Source of the DNA: Lacunisphaera sp. | Lineage (GTDB): Bacteria; Verrucomicrobiota; Verrucomicrobiia; Opitutales; Opitutaceae | Direction: 5' to 3' | Assembly: GCA_009695095.1 (NCBI GenBank) | Contig: SIBQ01000009.1 | Span: 1-64,000 of the forward strand | DNA length: 64,000 nt | In this document: positions 47,874-57,057 of the stretch, one piece after another | Layout: each line of letters starts with the position of its first letter | Position numbering within the stretch: position 1 is the stretch's first letter | Program-made: the position numbers and the translations under genes | The notes under the pieces: model-generated | Database searches by the model: none | What the model saw: only the letters and a program-made list of their open reading frames with translations | Told to the model about the DNA's origin: nothing

Positions 47874-48968
47874 TCAGGCGGTCACGGTATCAAGCGAGCA
47901 GTTTTCCAACGGGCTTTCGCAATTGGGCCGGGCGATGACGCCGGGATAGGGCTCGAGCGAAAATAATTCTGCCGGCTCGGCCAGCAGGTGCCGATCGCAC
48001 ACGGCAAAAAGCTCGGCCTCGGTCATGGCGCGGCGCATGTCGTGTAGAAACGCGGCGCCGGCGTCCACACTCTGGCCGACGAAGTTCAGGTATTTCTTCA
48101 TCTTGGCGACATGGGCCGTCTCGGGGACACCGGGCAGCTGAGTTTCGCGATAGAGTCGCTCAATGTATTCGCGGACGTCGGCGAGGGTCACCGGGGTGAC
48201 GGGCTGGTCGGAAAGTATTTCCCGGGTCTGGCGGAAAATCCACGGGTTGCGAATGGCGTGGCGGCCGATCATGACGCCGGCGGCACCGGTCGCGGCGAGC
48301 ACGGTGGCGGCCTTTTCGGCCGACGTAATGTTGCCATTGGCCAGCACGGGGCAGTGGACGGTGCAGGCGGCGGCGCTGATGCAATCGTAGTGAACGTCGC
48401 TGCGATACATCTCCTTCACCGTGCGGCCGTGCACGCTGAGCAGGTCGACCCGGTGTTTGTTAATGAGGCCGAGAATGTGCTCGAAATTATCCGTCGAGTC
48501 AAAGCCGATGCGCATCTTGACCGTAAGGAGGCCGGGCACGGCGTCGCGCAGGGCGCCAAGCAGCTCGTCCACCCTGGCGGGATCGCGCAACAGTCCGCCG
48601 CCCACATTCTTCTTGTAGATCTTCGGGGCCGGGCAGCCCAGGTTGAGATCGATGCCGGCGACCGGGTAGTGGAGCAGTTCCTTGATCGTGCGAACCATGT
48701 CGGGCACATGCTCGCCGATGAGCTGGGCAAAGATGGGCCGGCCGGTCCGGTTCTCAGTGAGGGAGCGGAGGATGTGCTTCTCCGGCCGCGACTGGGCATG
48801 CACTCGGAAGAACTCCGTGAAAAAAAAGTCCGGAGCGCCATAGTGCGCGACCACCCGCATGAAGGGCAGGTCGGTGACGTCCTGCATCGGCGCCAGCGCG
48901 GTGAGCGGGCCGCCCGGCATGAAGCCGGGCGGAAGGCGTGAGGCGCTAGGAGTGAGGGGAGAGGGCAA
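47874..48968 (-). CDS. dus: tRNA-dihydrouridine synthase
   Basis: FMN enzyme that reduces specific tRNA uridines to dihydrouridine. The 364 residues show APMQDVTDLPFMRVV at the N-terminus, NLGCPAPKIYKKNVGGGLL with the catalytic Cys, KMRIGFDSTDNFEHI, SVHGRTVKEMY and VLANGNITSAEKA. The Dus subgroup cannot be fixed by eye; DusB/DusC-like is likely. Intact. The start at 48968 gives a 27-residue lead; a downstream start near MPGGPLTALAPMQDV is possible. Confidence 0.92.
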   Translation of the reverse strand: MPSPLTPSASRLPPGFMPGGPLTALAPMQDVTDLPFMRVVAHYGAPDFFFTEFFRVHAQSRPEKHILRSLTENRTGRPIFAQLIGEHVPDMVRTIKELLHYPVAGIDLNLGCPAPKIYKKNVGGGLLRDPARVDELLGALRDAVPGLLTVKMRIGFDSTDNFEHILGLINKHRVDLLSVHGRTVKEMYRSDVHYDCISAAACTVHCPVLANGNITSAEKAATVLAATGAAGVMIGRHAIRNPWIFRQTREILSDQPVTPVTLADVREYIERLYRETQLPGVPETAHVAKMKKYLNFVGQSVDAGAAFLHDMRRAMTEAELFAVCDRHLLAEPAELFSLEPYPGVIARPNCESPLENCSLDTVTA

Positions 48969-49014
48969 AATCGAAAGGGCGCGGCATGACTGCGTCCCTA
49001 CAGGATTGAACAGC

Positions 49015-49485
49015 TCACTGGTCGCCCTCGTCCTTGGGCTCTTCCTTCTGCTGCTTGAGTACGCGCTCGAGAATCTCGGTCATGTCCTCGACCAGGTCAA
49101 ACACCTTGCGGGCGACGAAAACCGGACGCTTCTGTTGGAGCGCCATGACGATGGAATCGCTGGGCCGTGCGTCGAGTTCGAGGAATTTGCGGCCCAGCTC
49201 GTTCTGCATGTGGAGGATGATGCGGGCGAAGTAGGTGCCGTCTTTGACATCGTTGATGATAATGCGCTCGAGGCTGATCTCGAAGCCCAGGAGCAGGTGG
49301 CCGATGAGGTCGTGAGTGAGCGGGCGCTCCTTTTTCACCCCGTTGATGGTCATCGAAATGGCGCTGCCGACGCTGGGATCGACGTAAATCACGAAGGTTT
49401 TCTCTGTGTTGCCGAGAAACACAGCGCAGCCATTGGCCGTGGGCATCAGGCCTTTGATGGAGACTTCAACGATGTCGGCGGGCAT
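49015..49485 (-). CDS. Bifunctional nuclease-domain (DUF151) protein
   Basis: A 156-residue DUF151/BFN-domain protein: VSIKGLMPTANGCAVFLGNT, the ERIIINDVKDGTYFARIILH core and the family mark ELDARPSDSIVMAL. ATG 49485 gives the normal start MPADIVEVSIKG; the open frame upstream is not conserved. Plant and thermophile members have been linked to nuclease activity, but the role in bacteria is unsettled. The acidic C-terminal tail (KQQKEEPKDEGDQ) is unremarkable. It follows lpxI on the same strand and may share its transcript. Confidence 0.85.
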   Translation of the reverse strand: MPADIVEVSIKGLMPTANGCAVFLGNTEKTFVIYVDPSVGSAISMTINGVKKERPLTHDLIGHLLLGFEISLERIIINDVKDGTYFARIILHMQNELGRKFLELDARPSDSIVMALQQKRPVFVARKVFDLVEDMTEILERVLKQQKEEPKDEGDQ

Positions 49486-49535
49486 GGCGGGAAGGTGCGC
49501 GCTATGCGGGCAAAGTGCAAGCCGGGTGGCCGGAC

Positions 49536-50372
49536 TCAGAAACCGTGGAGGGAGATGCCCCAGGCTTTGGCCTGCTGGAGCACGGCGAGTTTTTCGAGCA
49601 CGATCGTCTTGCCGGCTTCGAGCGCGGCTGCACCGAGGCCGGCCTCGTGCATGACCTCCAGCGTGCGCAAGCCGAAGACGGGCACATCGAAGCGAAAGTC
49701 CTGGTTGGCCTTTACCGTTTTGACGAAAAGGGCCTCGTCGGTCTTGAATTTTCCGGCGCGGCGGAGCATGTCGTCGGTGCCCTCGAAGGCCTCGACGGCG
49801 AGCACCGTGCCCTTGCGGACGACGCACCCCTGGCCGATGTCAAGCCTGGCGATTTCGCGGGCGATATGGATGCCGTGCGACAGGTATTCCTCGTCGATGG
49901 TAAACTTGCCGCACATTGTGCCGGGTGTGGCGAGGTGGTCGTCGATGAAGGCGCGGGCGTCGAGCAGGGAGACGCCGAGCTGCTCGATCTCGACGGCGAT
50001 GGCGCCGAAGATGGTCTCGGCATTGCGTCGTTTGAGGGCGAACAGGATCGAGGCCGCCTTGAGGTCGGGCACCAGACCGTGGAAGAGTTTCTTAGGTTTC
50101 ACCTGCCCGGCCATGAGTGCATAGCCAGCGCCGAAGTCCTTGAGGGTGTCTAGCATTTTGCCGACCTGCCCAACATTGAGCGTGACGCGCTCCTTCACCG
50201 GGAAACTGCTGATCAGCCCGGGCGAGGTCTCGTCGTCCATCGCGATCAGGCGCAGCGGCACACCGGCGGCGCGAATGGCCTCGGCGGTGATGACCGGATA
50301 GCGGCCGCGGCCAGCGATCAGGGCGACAGGACGCTTCGGGTGAAAATCCTTGGGCAGAAAGGCGGAGGACAT
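49536..50372 (-). CDS. lpxI: UDP-2,3-diacylglucosamine pyrophosphatase LpxI
   Basis: Hydrolyses UDP-2,3-diacylglucosamine to lipid X in lipid A synthesis, so the cell makes a lipopolysaccharide-type outer membrane. The 278 residues show VALIAGRGRYPVITAEA at the N-terminus, YALMAGQVKPKKLF, GAIAVEIEQLGVSLLDA and the conserved RLDIGQGCVVRKGTVLAVEA, KANQDFRFDVPVFG. LpxI replaces LpxH in alpha-proteobacteria and several PVC bacteria. ATG 50372 is chosen; ATG 50399 in frame is an alternative. Confidence 0.92.
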   Translation of the reverse strand: MSSAFLPKDFHPKRPVALIAGRGRYPVITAEAIRAAGVPLRLIAMDDETSPGLISSFPVKERVTLNVGQVGKMLDTLKDFGAGYALMAGQVKPKKLFHGLVPDLKAASILFALKRRNAETIFGAIAVEIEQLGVSLLDARAFIDDHLATPGTMCGKFTIDEEYLSHGIHIAREIARLDIGQGCVVRKGTVLAVEAFEGTDDMLRRAGKFKTDEALFVKTVKANQDFRFDVPVFGLRTLEVMHEAGLGAAALEAGKTIVLEKLAVLQQAKAWGISLHGF

Positions 50373-50463
50373 TGGAAAAAGGATGCCGGGCCAGCTCATC
50401 GCCTGCAAGCAGGCTCCTGCAAACTAAAAGCCATGCCCGAGGGTGCGACTTGCGAAAGAGGGC

Positions 50464-50988
50464 CTACGACTGCGAGCCGTAGTATTTCTTGTAGCTGCGG
50501 TAGTAGCAGTAATTGCTGTAATATTCGATGCGGCGCGCGGAGAGGCCGTTGAGCACGATGCCAAGCAGCTCGTTTTTGCTTTCGCGAATCTGGCGGATGT
50601 AGAGCCGGATGTGCTTGCGATAGGCGCGATTGAAGCGGCAGACGTAGATGACCTCGTCGGTGCGTTCGGCAATAAGGAGCGAGTCGGTGACCGCGACCCG
50701 GGTGTTCTGATCGATGAACATGCCGATGCCATTGGAATAGACAAAGGCGTTATGGGAATCATCTTTGGTCTCGATCACGGTGCCAGGGGCGTCAAAGGCT
50801 GTGGCTTGGCGGGCCGCATAGATTTTACCGCCGGTTTGGATCTGCGTCTCACCTCTGGTCTCGGCGACGTAAAGCTTGCTGGTGGGGCCCTTTTTCTTGC
50901 CGAGCTGGCGCTGGGCAAATGCATTCGGAAACACGTGCACGAGCGCTACGGCACTGAGAAGGAGAATGCAAATGAGGTTGGTTTTTAT
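50464..50988 (-). pseudogene. In-frame chimera: FecR-like N-terminus joined to BY-kinase C-terminus
   Basis: The first part reads as a signal peptide (KTNLICILLLSAVALVHVF) and a FecR-like domain (KLYVAETRGETQIQTGGKIY, VYSNGIGMFIDQNTRV). At about 50685-50705 it switches, in frame, to the end of a bacterial tyrosine kinase of exopolysaccharide export (DSLLIAERTDEVIYVCRFNR, RESKNELLGIVLNGLS) with the tyrosine-rich tail YYSNYCYYRSYKKYYG that such kinases autophosphorylate. The codon where ATG is expected is ATA (50986-50988); the first usable start is GTG 50940, inside the signal peptide. A deletion that removed whatever lay between the two genes explains it best. Confidence 0.75.
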
Positions 50989-51122
50989 GGCTCGATGGCA
51001 TATTAATTAACACAGTTACATGTTAAGGTGAAACTGCTTCGGTATGTTTCCCGAATTTAACTAGGTAGTAAACACCTATTCCAAGCGTAAAATCCAAGAA
51101 TTAATTAAATCTACATGACATT

Positions 51123-53699
51123 CTAGACCAGAAGATTAATCAGTCGGTTTTTTACATAGATCGTCCGTTTGATCGGCGTGCCGGCAATAAAGCGTGCAAC
51201 CTTCGGGTGGGCCAAGGCCAATTGGACCAATTCGGCTGCGGTAACATCAGCACCAACAGTAACATCGCCCCGATACTTTCCATTCACTTGAATCACGATC
51301 GTGATGGTGCTCGTGACGAGTTTGGCTGGATCGAACTCCGGCCAGCCGGCCGTCATGATTGATTCGGCCCCGTCCAGACGGGTCCATAATTCCTCCGCCA
51401 GGTGGGGCGCGAATGGCGCGAGCAGACGCAGCACGTCCCGCATCGCGGCGCGGGGCAGGGTAGGCTCCTTTTGCAACGCATTCAGCAGGATCATCATTTG
51501 CGAAATGGCGGTGTTGAAGTGGAGTCCCTCGATATCGTCACCGACTTTCTTGATGGTCTCATGGAGGAGCTTATCGGTCGCGGCCGAAAGCCGGGCATCG
51601 GACAAAATGCGGGAATTGACCGCACCCTCCTCGTTGAGGCACTCGCGCCAGACTTTGCGGAGGAAACGATGGACACCCTCGATGCCCTTCGGATTCCAGG
51701 GTTTCATCGCCTCGAGCGGTCCGAGAAACATCAGATAGAGACGCAGCGAGTCCGCCCCGTAAGCCCGTATGATGTCATCGGGATTCACCACGTTGCCGCG
51801 GCTCTTGGACATCTTGGTTCCGTCCTCGCCGAGGATGATGCCCTGATGGAAAAGTTTTTTGAACGGCTCGGCCTGCGGCACGACGCCGAGGTCGAACAAC
51901 ACCTTGTGCCAGAAACGCGCGTAGAGCAGGTGCAATACCGCGTGCTCGGCGCCGCCCACGTAGAGATCGGGCACGTCCCAGTATTTCAACGCCTCAGGGC
52001 TTGCGATGGCCCCGGCGTTCCGTGGGTCGAGGTAGCGCAGGTAATACCAGCAGGAACCGGCCCACTGCGGCATAGTGTTCGTTTCCCTCCGGGCGCGCAC
52101 CCAGCTGTCGCCGGCCGGCCTGTAATTCGTCGCGGGTACGGCATCGCCGGTTTCCATATTGAACCAGATTTCGAGCCACGCGGTTTCGTTGGCCAGCGGG
52201 CTTTCGCCGGTGCCGCTTGGCAGATAGGAATTCACCTCGGGCAAAACGAGCGGCAGGGCCGCGTCGGGCAGTGGCAGGGCAAAGTGCGTGAGGCCGTTCT
52301 CGGTGAACTTCACAGGTTGCGCGGGCAAATCCTTCCGCATCGCGGCCGCGCGGCGGTAGTCGGACTCGCTGACCCACACGATGGGAAATGGCTCGCCCCA
52401 GTAGCGCTGGCGCGAGAAAAGCCAGTCGCGGAGCTTGTAATTGATGCGCCGCGTGCCAGATTTTTTTGCTTCCAGCCACGAAATGATTTTCGTCTTGGCC
52501 TCGGCGATCCGCAGGCCATTGAGCGAGATTTCCGCGTTGCGGCTGTTGATGGCCGGGCCATCCTCGACAAAAGCGCCGCCCGGAAAATCCGGCGGCGGCT
52601 GTACTGTGCGGATGATCGGCAACTGGTAGAGTTTGGCAAACTCCCAATCACGTTCGTCCTGCCCGGGCACAGCCATGATGGCGCCGGTGCCGTAGCCCAT
52701 GAGCACGTAGTCGGCGACCCAAACGGGCACGCGCTTATCGTTGACCGGGTTGAGGGCGTAGCTGCCGGTGAAGACGCCGCTCTTGTCCTTGGCGAGGTCG
52801 GTGCGCTCGAGATCGCTCTTGCCGGCGGCCTTCCGGCGGTAGGCATCCACCTCGCCGCGGTGGGCGGGAAGGGTGAGCGCGTCCACGAGCGGGTGCTCCG
52901 GTGCCATGACCATGTAGGTGCAGCCGAAAAGCGTGTCGGGCCGCGTGGTGAAGACCTTCAGGTCACCCAACTCGGGCTTCTTCAGCTTGAACAACACCTC
53001 GGCGCCTTCGCTGCGGCCGATCCAGGCTTCCTGCATGCGTTTGGTCGAGTCGGGCCAGTCCACGTCCTTGAGCCCGTCGAGCAACCGCTCGGCATAGGCG
53101 GTGATGCGCAGCACCCACTGGCGAAGGTTGCGGCGCTCGACGGGATAGTCGCCGACCTCGGACTTGCCATCCACGATCTCCTCGTTGGACAGCACGGTTC
53201 GGAGTTCCGGGCACCACCACACGGGGCGCTCATCGACATAAGCCAGGCCGTTTTGGAAGAGCTGGAGGAAAATCCACTGCGTCCATCGGAAATATTTCAG
53301 GTCGGTCGTGTCTACCTCGCGGTCCCAGTCATAGGAAAAGCCGAGCGCCTTGATCTGCCGGCGGAAGGTGACGATGTTGTTCTGCGTGTTGGCGGCCGGG
53401 TGCGTGCCGGTCTTCACGGCATGCTGCTCGGCGGGCAGGCCGAAGGCGTCCCAGCCGATCGGGTGGAGCACATTGAAGCCGCGGGCGCGCTTGCAGCGGG
53501 CTAGGATATCGGTGGCTGTGTAACCTTCCGGGTGCCCAATATGGAGTCCCGAACCCGAAGGATAGGGAAACATGTCGAGCACGTAGTATTTCGGCTTAGC
53601 GGAGCCATCTACGGCGCGAAAAGCCTTGGTTTTTTCCCAGAAAGATTGCCAATACGGCTCAATCTTTAGAAAGTCGTAGTCTTTGCAATTGGTAGCCAT
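51123..53699 (-). CDS. leuS: Leucyl-tRNA synthetase
   Basis: Charges tRNA-Leu. The 858 residues match bacterial LeuRS (E. coli 860). Class I motifs are PYPSGSGLHIGHPEGY near residue 45 and GTKMSKSRGNVVNP late in the sequence; the editing domain has FTTRPDTLFGCTYMV and the leucine-specific region follows. ATG 53699 (MATNCKDYDFLKIEPYW) is preferred to TTG 53726. It ends with TAG, again showing that TAG terminates here. It is divergent from htrA with only 18 bases between the two starts. Confidence 0.97.
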   Translation of the reverse strand: MATNCKDYDFLKIEPYWQSFWEKTKAFRAVDGSAKPKYYVLDMFPYPSGSGLHIGHPEGYTATDILARCKRARGFNVLHPIGWDAFGLPAEQHAVKTGTHPAANTQNNIVTFRRQIKALGFSYDWDREVDTTDLKYFRWTQWIFLQLFQNGLAYVDERPVWWCPELRTVLSNEEIVDGKSEVGDYPVERRNLRQWVLRITAYAERLLDGLKDVDWPDSTKRMQEAWIGRSEGAEVLFKLKKPELGDLKVFTTRPDTLFGCTYMVMAPEHPLVDALTLPAHRGEVDAYRRKAAGKSDLERTDLAKDKSGVFTGSYALNPVNDKRVPVWVADYVLMGYGTGAIMAVPGQDERDWEFAKLYQLPIIRTVQPPPDFPGGAFVEDGPAINSRNAEISLNGLRIAEAKTKIISWLEAKKSGTRRINYKLRDWLFSRQRYWGEPFPIVWVSESDYRRAAAMRKDLPAQPVKFTENGLTHFALPLPDAALPLVLPEVNSYLPSGTGESPLANETAWLEIWFNMETGDAVPATNYRPAGDSWVRARRETNTMPQWAGSCWYYLRYLDPRNAGAIASPEALKYWDVPDLYVGGAEHAVLHLLYARFWHKVLFDLGVVPQAEPFKKLFHQGIILGEDGTKMSKSRGNVVNPDDIIRAYGADSLRLYLMFLGPLEAMKPWNPKGIEGVHRFLRKVWRECLNEEGAVNSRILSDARLSAATDKLLHETIKKVGDDIEGLHFNTAISQMMILLNALQKEPTLPRAAMRDVLRLLAPFAPHLAEELWTRLDGAESIMTAGWPEFDPAKLVTSTITIVIQVNGKYRGDVTVGADVTAAELVQLALAHPKVARFIAGTPIKRTIYVKNRLINLLV

Positions 53700-53717
53700 C
53701 GAGTAAAACCCGCCACA

Positions 53718-55073
53718 TTGAGACAATACCCCCCACCGTCAATCATCGGCCGACTGGCCGCGGTCGCCCTGCTTGGGCTGGGCCTGGCACTTTCCTCCGC
53801 AGCGGCTATGAGCCGCGGCTTCAACCGGCTGCTCGAGGCCGTCGTCCGAATCGATGTGCGGGAAATCGAATTCGCCGAGGGGACCAAGCGCATCACCGGC
53901 GGGGTCGGCTCGGGGGTGATCATATCCGGCGATGGTCTGGTGCTGACCAATGCGCACGTGGTCAGTCCGCAGGCCGTGGAGATTTCCATCACCCTGGCGA
54001 GCCTCGAGCGCGTCGGGGCCAAACTGGTCGGCTGGGATCATTGGACCGACCTGGCGTTGCTGCGCATCGACCTGGACGCGGTTAAACAACGCGGACTCAG
54101 CTTCGCCTCGGCCGATTTTGGCAACTCGGACGAGCTCTTCGCCGGCCAGACGGTTTATGCGGTGGGCACTCCGCACGGCTTGACGCGCACCGTCACGCGC
54201 GGCATCATTTCCAATCCGAACCGCTACTTTGAGGACAGCCGCGGTGTGAACGGCTACGAGACCGGCTCTTTCAACACTTGGCTCCAGACCGACGCCGCCA
54301 TCAATCCCGGCAACAGCGGTGGTCCACTCGTTACCGAAGACGGCAAGGTCGTCGGCATCAATTCCCGCGCCTACATCGGCGCGGATAATCTGGGCTTCGC
54401 CATCCCGGCGACCGTGGCCCGCAAGGTGGCTGCCGCACTGGCGAGCAACGGCGCCATTTCCCGCAGCTATATCGGCGTGAGGCCCGGCGTGCTGCAGGAT
54501 TTGGAGCGATTCTATGCGCTGGCCAGCAACACCGGCATGCTCATCAACAGTGTCGACCCCGGCTCGCCTGCCGCCAAGGCCGGACTTCGCGCCGGCGATG
54601 TGCTGCTGAACCTGAACGGGCGCAATGTGGACGGGCGTTTTCCCGAGCAGCTGCCGCCTATTCAACAGTCTATTGCGAGCCTGCCAATCGGGGCCAAGGT
54701 GATCCTCGGGGTGAAACGCAGCACTTCTACGGTTGAGCTTACGGTGCAAACCGAGAAACTGGAGAGCCAGGTGGGTGAGGAATGGGCCTTTCAGAAATGG
54801 GGACTTAGCGTGCGCAAGGTTTCGCGCGCTTATGCCCGGGAAAACCAACTGACCGACCAGAACGGCGTGATCGTGCTCGGCGTGCAGCCGGGGTACCCGG
54901 CGGGGGAGGCCGGGCTCGCTCGCGGCGACATCATCACGAAGATCGGCAGCGAGCCCATCGGGGCGCTCGCCCAGCTGAAGTCCATCTATGCAGCTTACGA
55001 GGCCAGGCCCGAGCCGCAACTGGTCGAAGCCCGGCGCAACCGCCGCATTTCCCTTTACGTCATCAAGCCATGA
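53718..55073 (+). CDS. HtrA/DegP-type serine protease with two PDZ domains
   Basis: Periplasmic protein-quality-control protease. Signal sequence (RLAAVALLGLGLALSSAAA), then the trypsin-like core with a full triad: His80 in TNAHVV, Asp111 in TDLALLRID and Ser200 in NPGNSGGPL. Two PDZ domains follow (around GMLINSVDPGSPAAKAGL and GVIVLGVQPGYPAGEAGL). The start is TTG 53718, the only one that keeps the signal sequence; ATG 53808 would lose it. The 3' end overlaps the next gene by four bases, so it is coupled to a protease-like partner lacking catalytic residues. Confidence 0.92.
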   Translation: MRQYPPPSIIGRLAAVALLGLGLALSSAAAMSRGFNRLLEAVVRIDVREIEFAEGTKRITGGVGSGVIISGDGLVLTNAHVVSPQAVEISITLASLERVGAKLVGWDHWTDLALLRIDLDAVKQRGLSFASADFGNSDELFAGQTVYAVGTPHGLTRTVTRGIISNPNRYFEDSRGVNGYETGSFNTWLQTDAAINPGNSGGPLVTEDGKVVGINSRAYIGADNLGFAIPATVARKVAAALASNGAISRSYIGVRPGVLQDLERFYALASNTGMLINSVDPGSPAAKAGLRAGDVLLNLNGRNVDGRFPEQLPPIQQSIASLPIGAKVILGVKRSTSTVELTVQTEKLESQVGEEWAFQKWGLSVRKVSRAYARENQLTDQNGVIVLGVQPGYPAGEAGLARGDIITKIGSEPIGALAQLKSIYAAYEARPEPQLVEARRNRRISLYVIKP

Positions 55074-56452
55074 GAAATTTCCTCCCCCGGGCTCTTTTAG
55101 CCACGCTTGCCGCCCTCATTGCGTCCGCCACGCCGCTGCCTGAACTGTTTAACGAACGGCTGAAATCGGTCGTGGCGGTGGAATTCTTCATCCAAGCCGA
55201 GACCGAGCGCCAGCCCGTCGCGGTGCTGGGCACGGTGATCGACGAGGCCGGCACCATCATCCTGCCCGGTGAGGCCATCCCTCCGAATGTCGCGCCGGAG
55301 CAGCTTAAGGATTTCAAGGTTTACCGGCCGGGCAGTACCGAGCCATCACTGGCCGCCTATCTCGGACAGGACGCGCTCACCGGCTGGCATTTTGTGCAGG
55401 TCGAGGCAAAACTCCGGCCCATGCTGGTGCCGATCACCAATTATGCCGCGGTTAAGACGGATCCGGTACTCAGCGAAGAGCTGTGGGGCATCGGCCTGCG
55501 CAACAAGGACGAGGATTTCCTGCCTTATTTTCTCAGCGCGCGCGTGGCTGCCACCATGAAGCTGCCGCAAAAGACCGCCATCCTCGGCAGCGACGTGGCC
55601 GGACCGGGCCTGCCCGTCTTCAACTCGGCCGGCCAGCTGGCTGGCTTGGCCCAAACCTCGTTCGGGCAGAATTACTTGATCTTCTCGCGCAACCAGCGCG
55701 GCAACCCGATCCTGCTGGTCAATGTGGAGGAAAGCAGCGTGGTCCTGCTGGCTGATGAAGTACTGCCCAATCTCGGACGCATTCCCCAATCTGTGAGCGG
55801 CCGTCCGATCCCCTGGTTCGGCGCCTATGGCCTGCAGCCGATGGATCCTGAGGTCGCCAAGCTGCTCAAGCTGGAAAACCAGTCCGGTGTCGTGCTGAGC
55901 GACATCATCAAGGACAGCCCGGCCGACCAGGCCGGACTGAAGGAGCGTGACATCGTGCTCGCCATCGACGGCCAGCACCTGCCACGGCTCAAGCCCGATC
56001 GCGTCGTCGTCGGCTACTTCGGCCAGGAAGTACTGCGCCACCGGCCAGGCGAAACCATCACGCTCTCCGTCCTGCGCGGCGGCGCACGGGAGGAGATCAA
56101 AGTCAGGCTGGGTGACGAGCCCAAGCTCGCGCGCGAGGCCGACCGGCATTATTCCGACCGGCTGGGGTTCACCATTCGCGAATTTCTATACGCCGACGGG
56201 ATCATGCATCGCGCCGAGCCGTCCAGGCAACAGGGCGTAATGGTGCATTTTGTGAAGCCAGGCGGGCCTGTCGCCACCGCCGGGTTGCGGCCCGACGACT
56301 GGGTGCGGGAGATCGACGGGGTTGAAATCAAATCCTACGCGCAGGCTCTGGAAAAACTGCACGCAATCGAAGCCGATAGCATCCGGCAGGAATTCGTGCT
56401 GCTTGTCAGCCGCGGGGGAGAAACTTCTGTACTGCGCGTGAAGCTCAATTGA
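55070..56452 (+). CDS. Pseudo-HtrA: protease-like PDZ protein without catalytic triad
   Basis: A 460-residue secreted protein (signal peptide LPRALLATLAALIASA) with the same layout as the htrA product: a trypsin-like beta-barrel followed by two PDZ domains (SGVVLSDIIKDSPADQAGL, GVMVHFVKPGGPVATAGL). The catalytic positions are lost: the His region reads DEAGTIILPGEAIP and the Ser region reads GPGLPVFNSAG, with no GNSGG. ATGA overlap with htrA means coupled synthesis. I infer a regulatory or substrate-delivery partner, perhaps forming mixed oligomers. It is not decayed: the frame is long and clean. Confidence 0.8.
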   Translation: MRNFLPRALLATLAALIASATPLPELFNERLKSVVAVEFFIQAETERQPVAVLGTVIDEAGTIILPGEAIPPNVAPEQLKDFKVYRPGSTEPSLAAYLGQDALTGWHFVQVEAKLRPMLVPITNYAAVKTDPVLSEELWGIGLRNKDEDFLPYFLSARVAATMKLPQKTAILGSDVAGPGLPVFNSAGQLAGLAQTSFGQNYLIFSRNQRGNPILLVNVEESSVVLLADEVLPNLGRIPQSVSGRPIPWFGAYGLQPMDPEVAKLLKLENQSGVVLSDIIKDSPADQAGLKERDIVLAIDGQHLPRLKPDRVVVGYFGQEVLRHRPGETITLSVLRGGAREEIKVRLGDEPKLAREADRHYSDRLGFTIREFLYADGIMHRAEPSRQQGVMVHFVKPGGPVATAGLRPDDWVREIDGVEIKSYAQALEKLHAIEADSIRQEFVLLVSRGGETSVLRVKLN

Positions 56453-56454
56453 TT

Positions 56455-57051
56455 ATGTTCTCCGGCATCATCGAGGAAGTTGGCCGGGTGGCCTCCTTTG
56501 CCCAGGCCGCCGAGGCCTGGAAATTGCAGATTGCCGCACAACTGGTGCCGGCCGGCGTGGTTTTAGGCGACAGTATTGCGGTGAATGGCTGCTGCTTGAC
56601 CGTGATTAAATCAGACCCGGGCCATGTCTGGTTCGACGTGCTCGAGGAAACGCGCCGTCTGACCAACTTCAACCAGCTGGCAATCGGATCCGCCGTGAAT
56701 CTGGAACGCAGTCTGCGGGCAGACAGCCGGATGGGCGGACATTTTGTGACGGGACACATCGATTTGCCGGGCCGGGTGGAAGTGATGGAGCAACGGGGCA
56801 AGGATTACTACCTGCGTGTACTGGCCCCCGGTGGATCAGCCCGTTATCTTGTCTTCAAGGGCTGCGTGGCGGTTGATGGCATTTCACTGACGGTGGCCGA
56901 GGTGTCGGGGGATTATTTTGCGGTCTGGATTATTCCCCACACCATGGCGGCGACCAATCTGTGGGAAAAAAAGCCGGGGGATGCGGTCAACTTGGAATTT
57001 GATCTGCTCGCCAAATATGTGGAAAAACTTGTTCCGCCCTGTCCGGCCTGA
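56455..57051 (+). CDS. ribE: Riboflavin synthase alpha chain
   Basis: Makes riboflavin from two molecules of 6,7-dimethyl-8-ribityllumazine. The 198 residues contain the family start MFSGIIEEVG and the two lumazine-binding repeats (DSIAVNGCCLTVI in the first, GCVAVDGISLTVAEV in the second), with GHFVTGHIDLPG between. ATG 56455 lies 2 bases after the pseudo-HtrA stop, so it may be cotranscribed; other rib genes are not in the window. Confidence 0.95.
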   Translation: MFSGIIEEVGRVASFAQAAEAWKLQIAAQLVPAGVVLGDSIAVNGCCLTVIKSDPGHVWFDVLEETRRLTNFNQLAIGSAVNLERSLRADSRMGGHFVTGHIDLPGRVEVMEQRGKDYYLRVLAPGGSARYLVFKGCVAVDGISLTVAEVSGDYFAVWIIPHTMAATNLWEKKPGDAVNLEFDLLAKYVEKLVPPCPA

Positions 57052-57057
57052 ACCAAC

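Noticed and set aside
51402-53504. 700-residue open frame antisense to leuS
   Set aside because: Shadow of leuS codon bias; low-complexity, no domain, no plausible start context.
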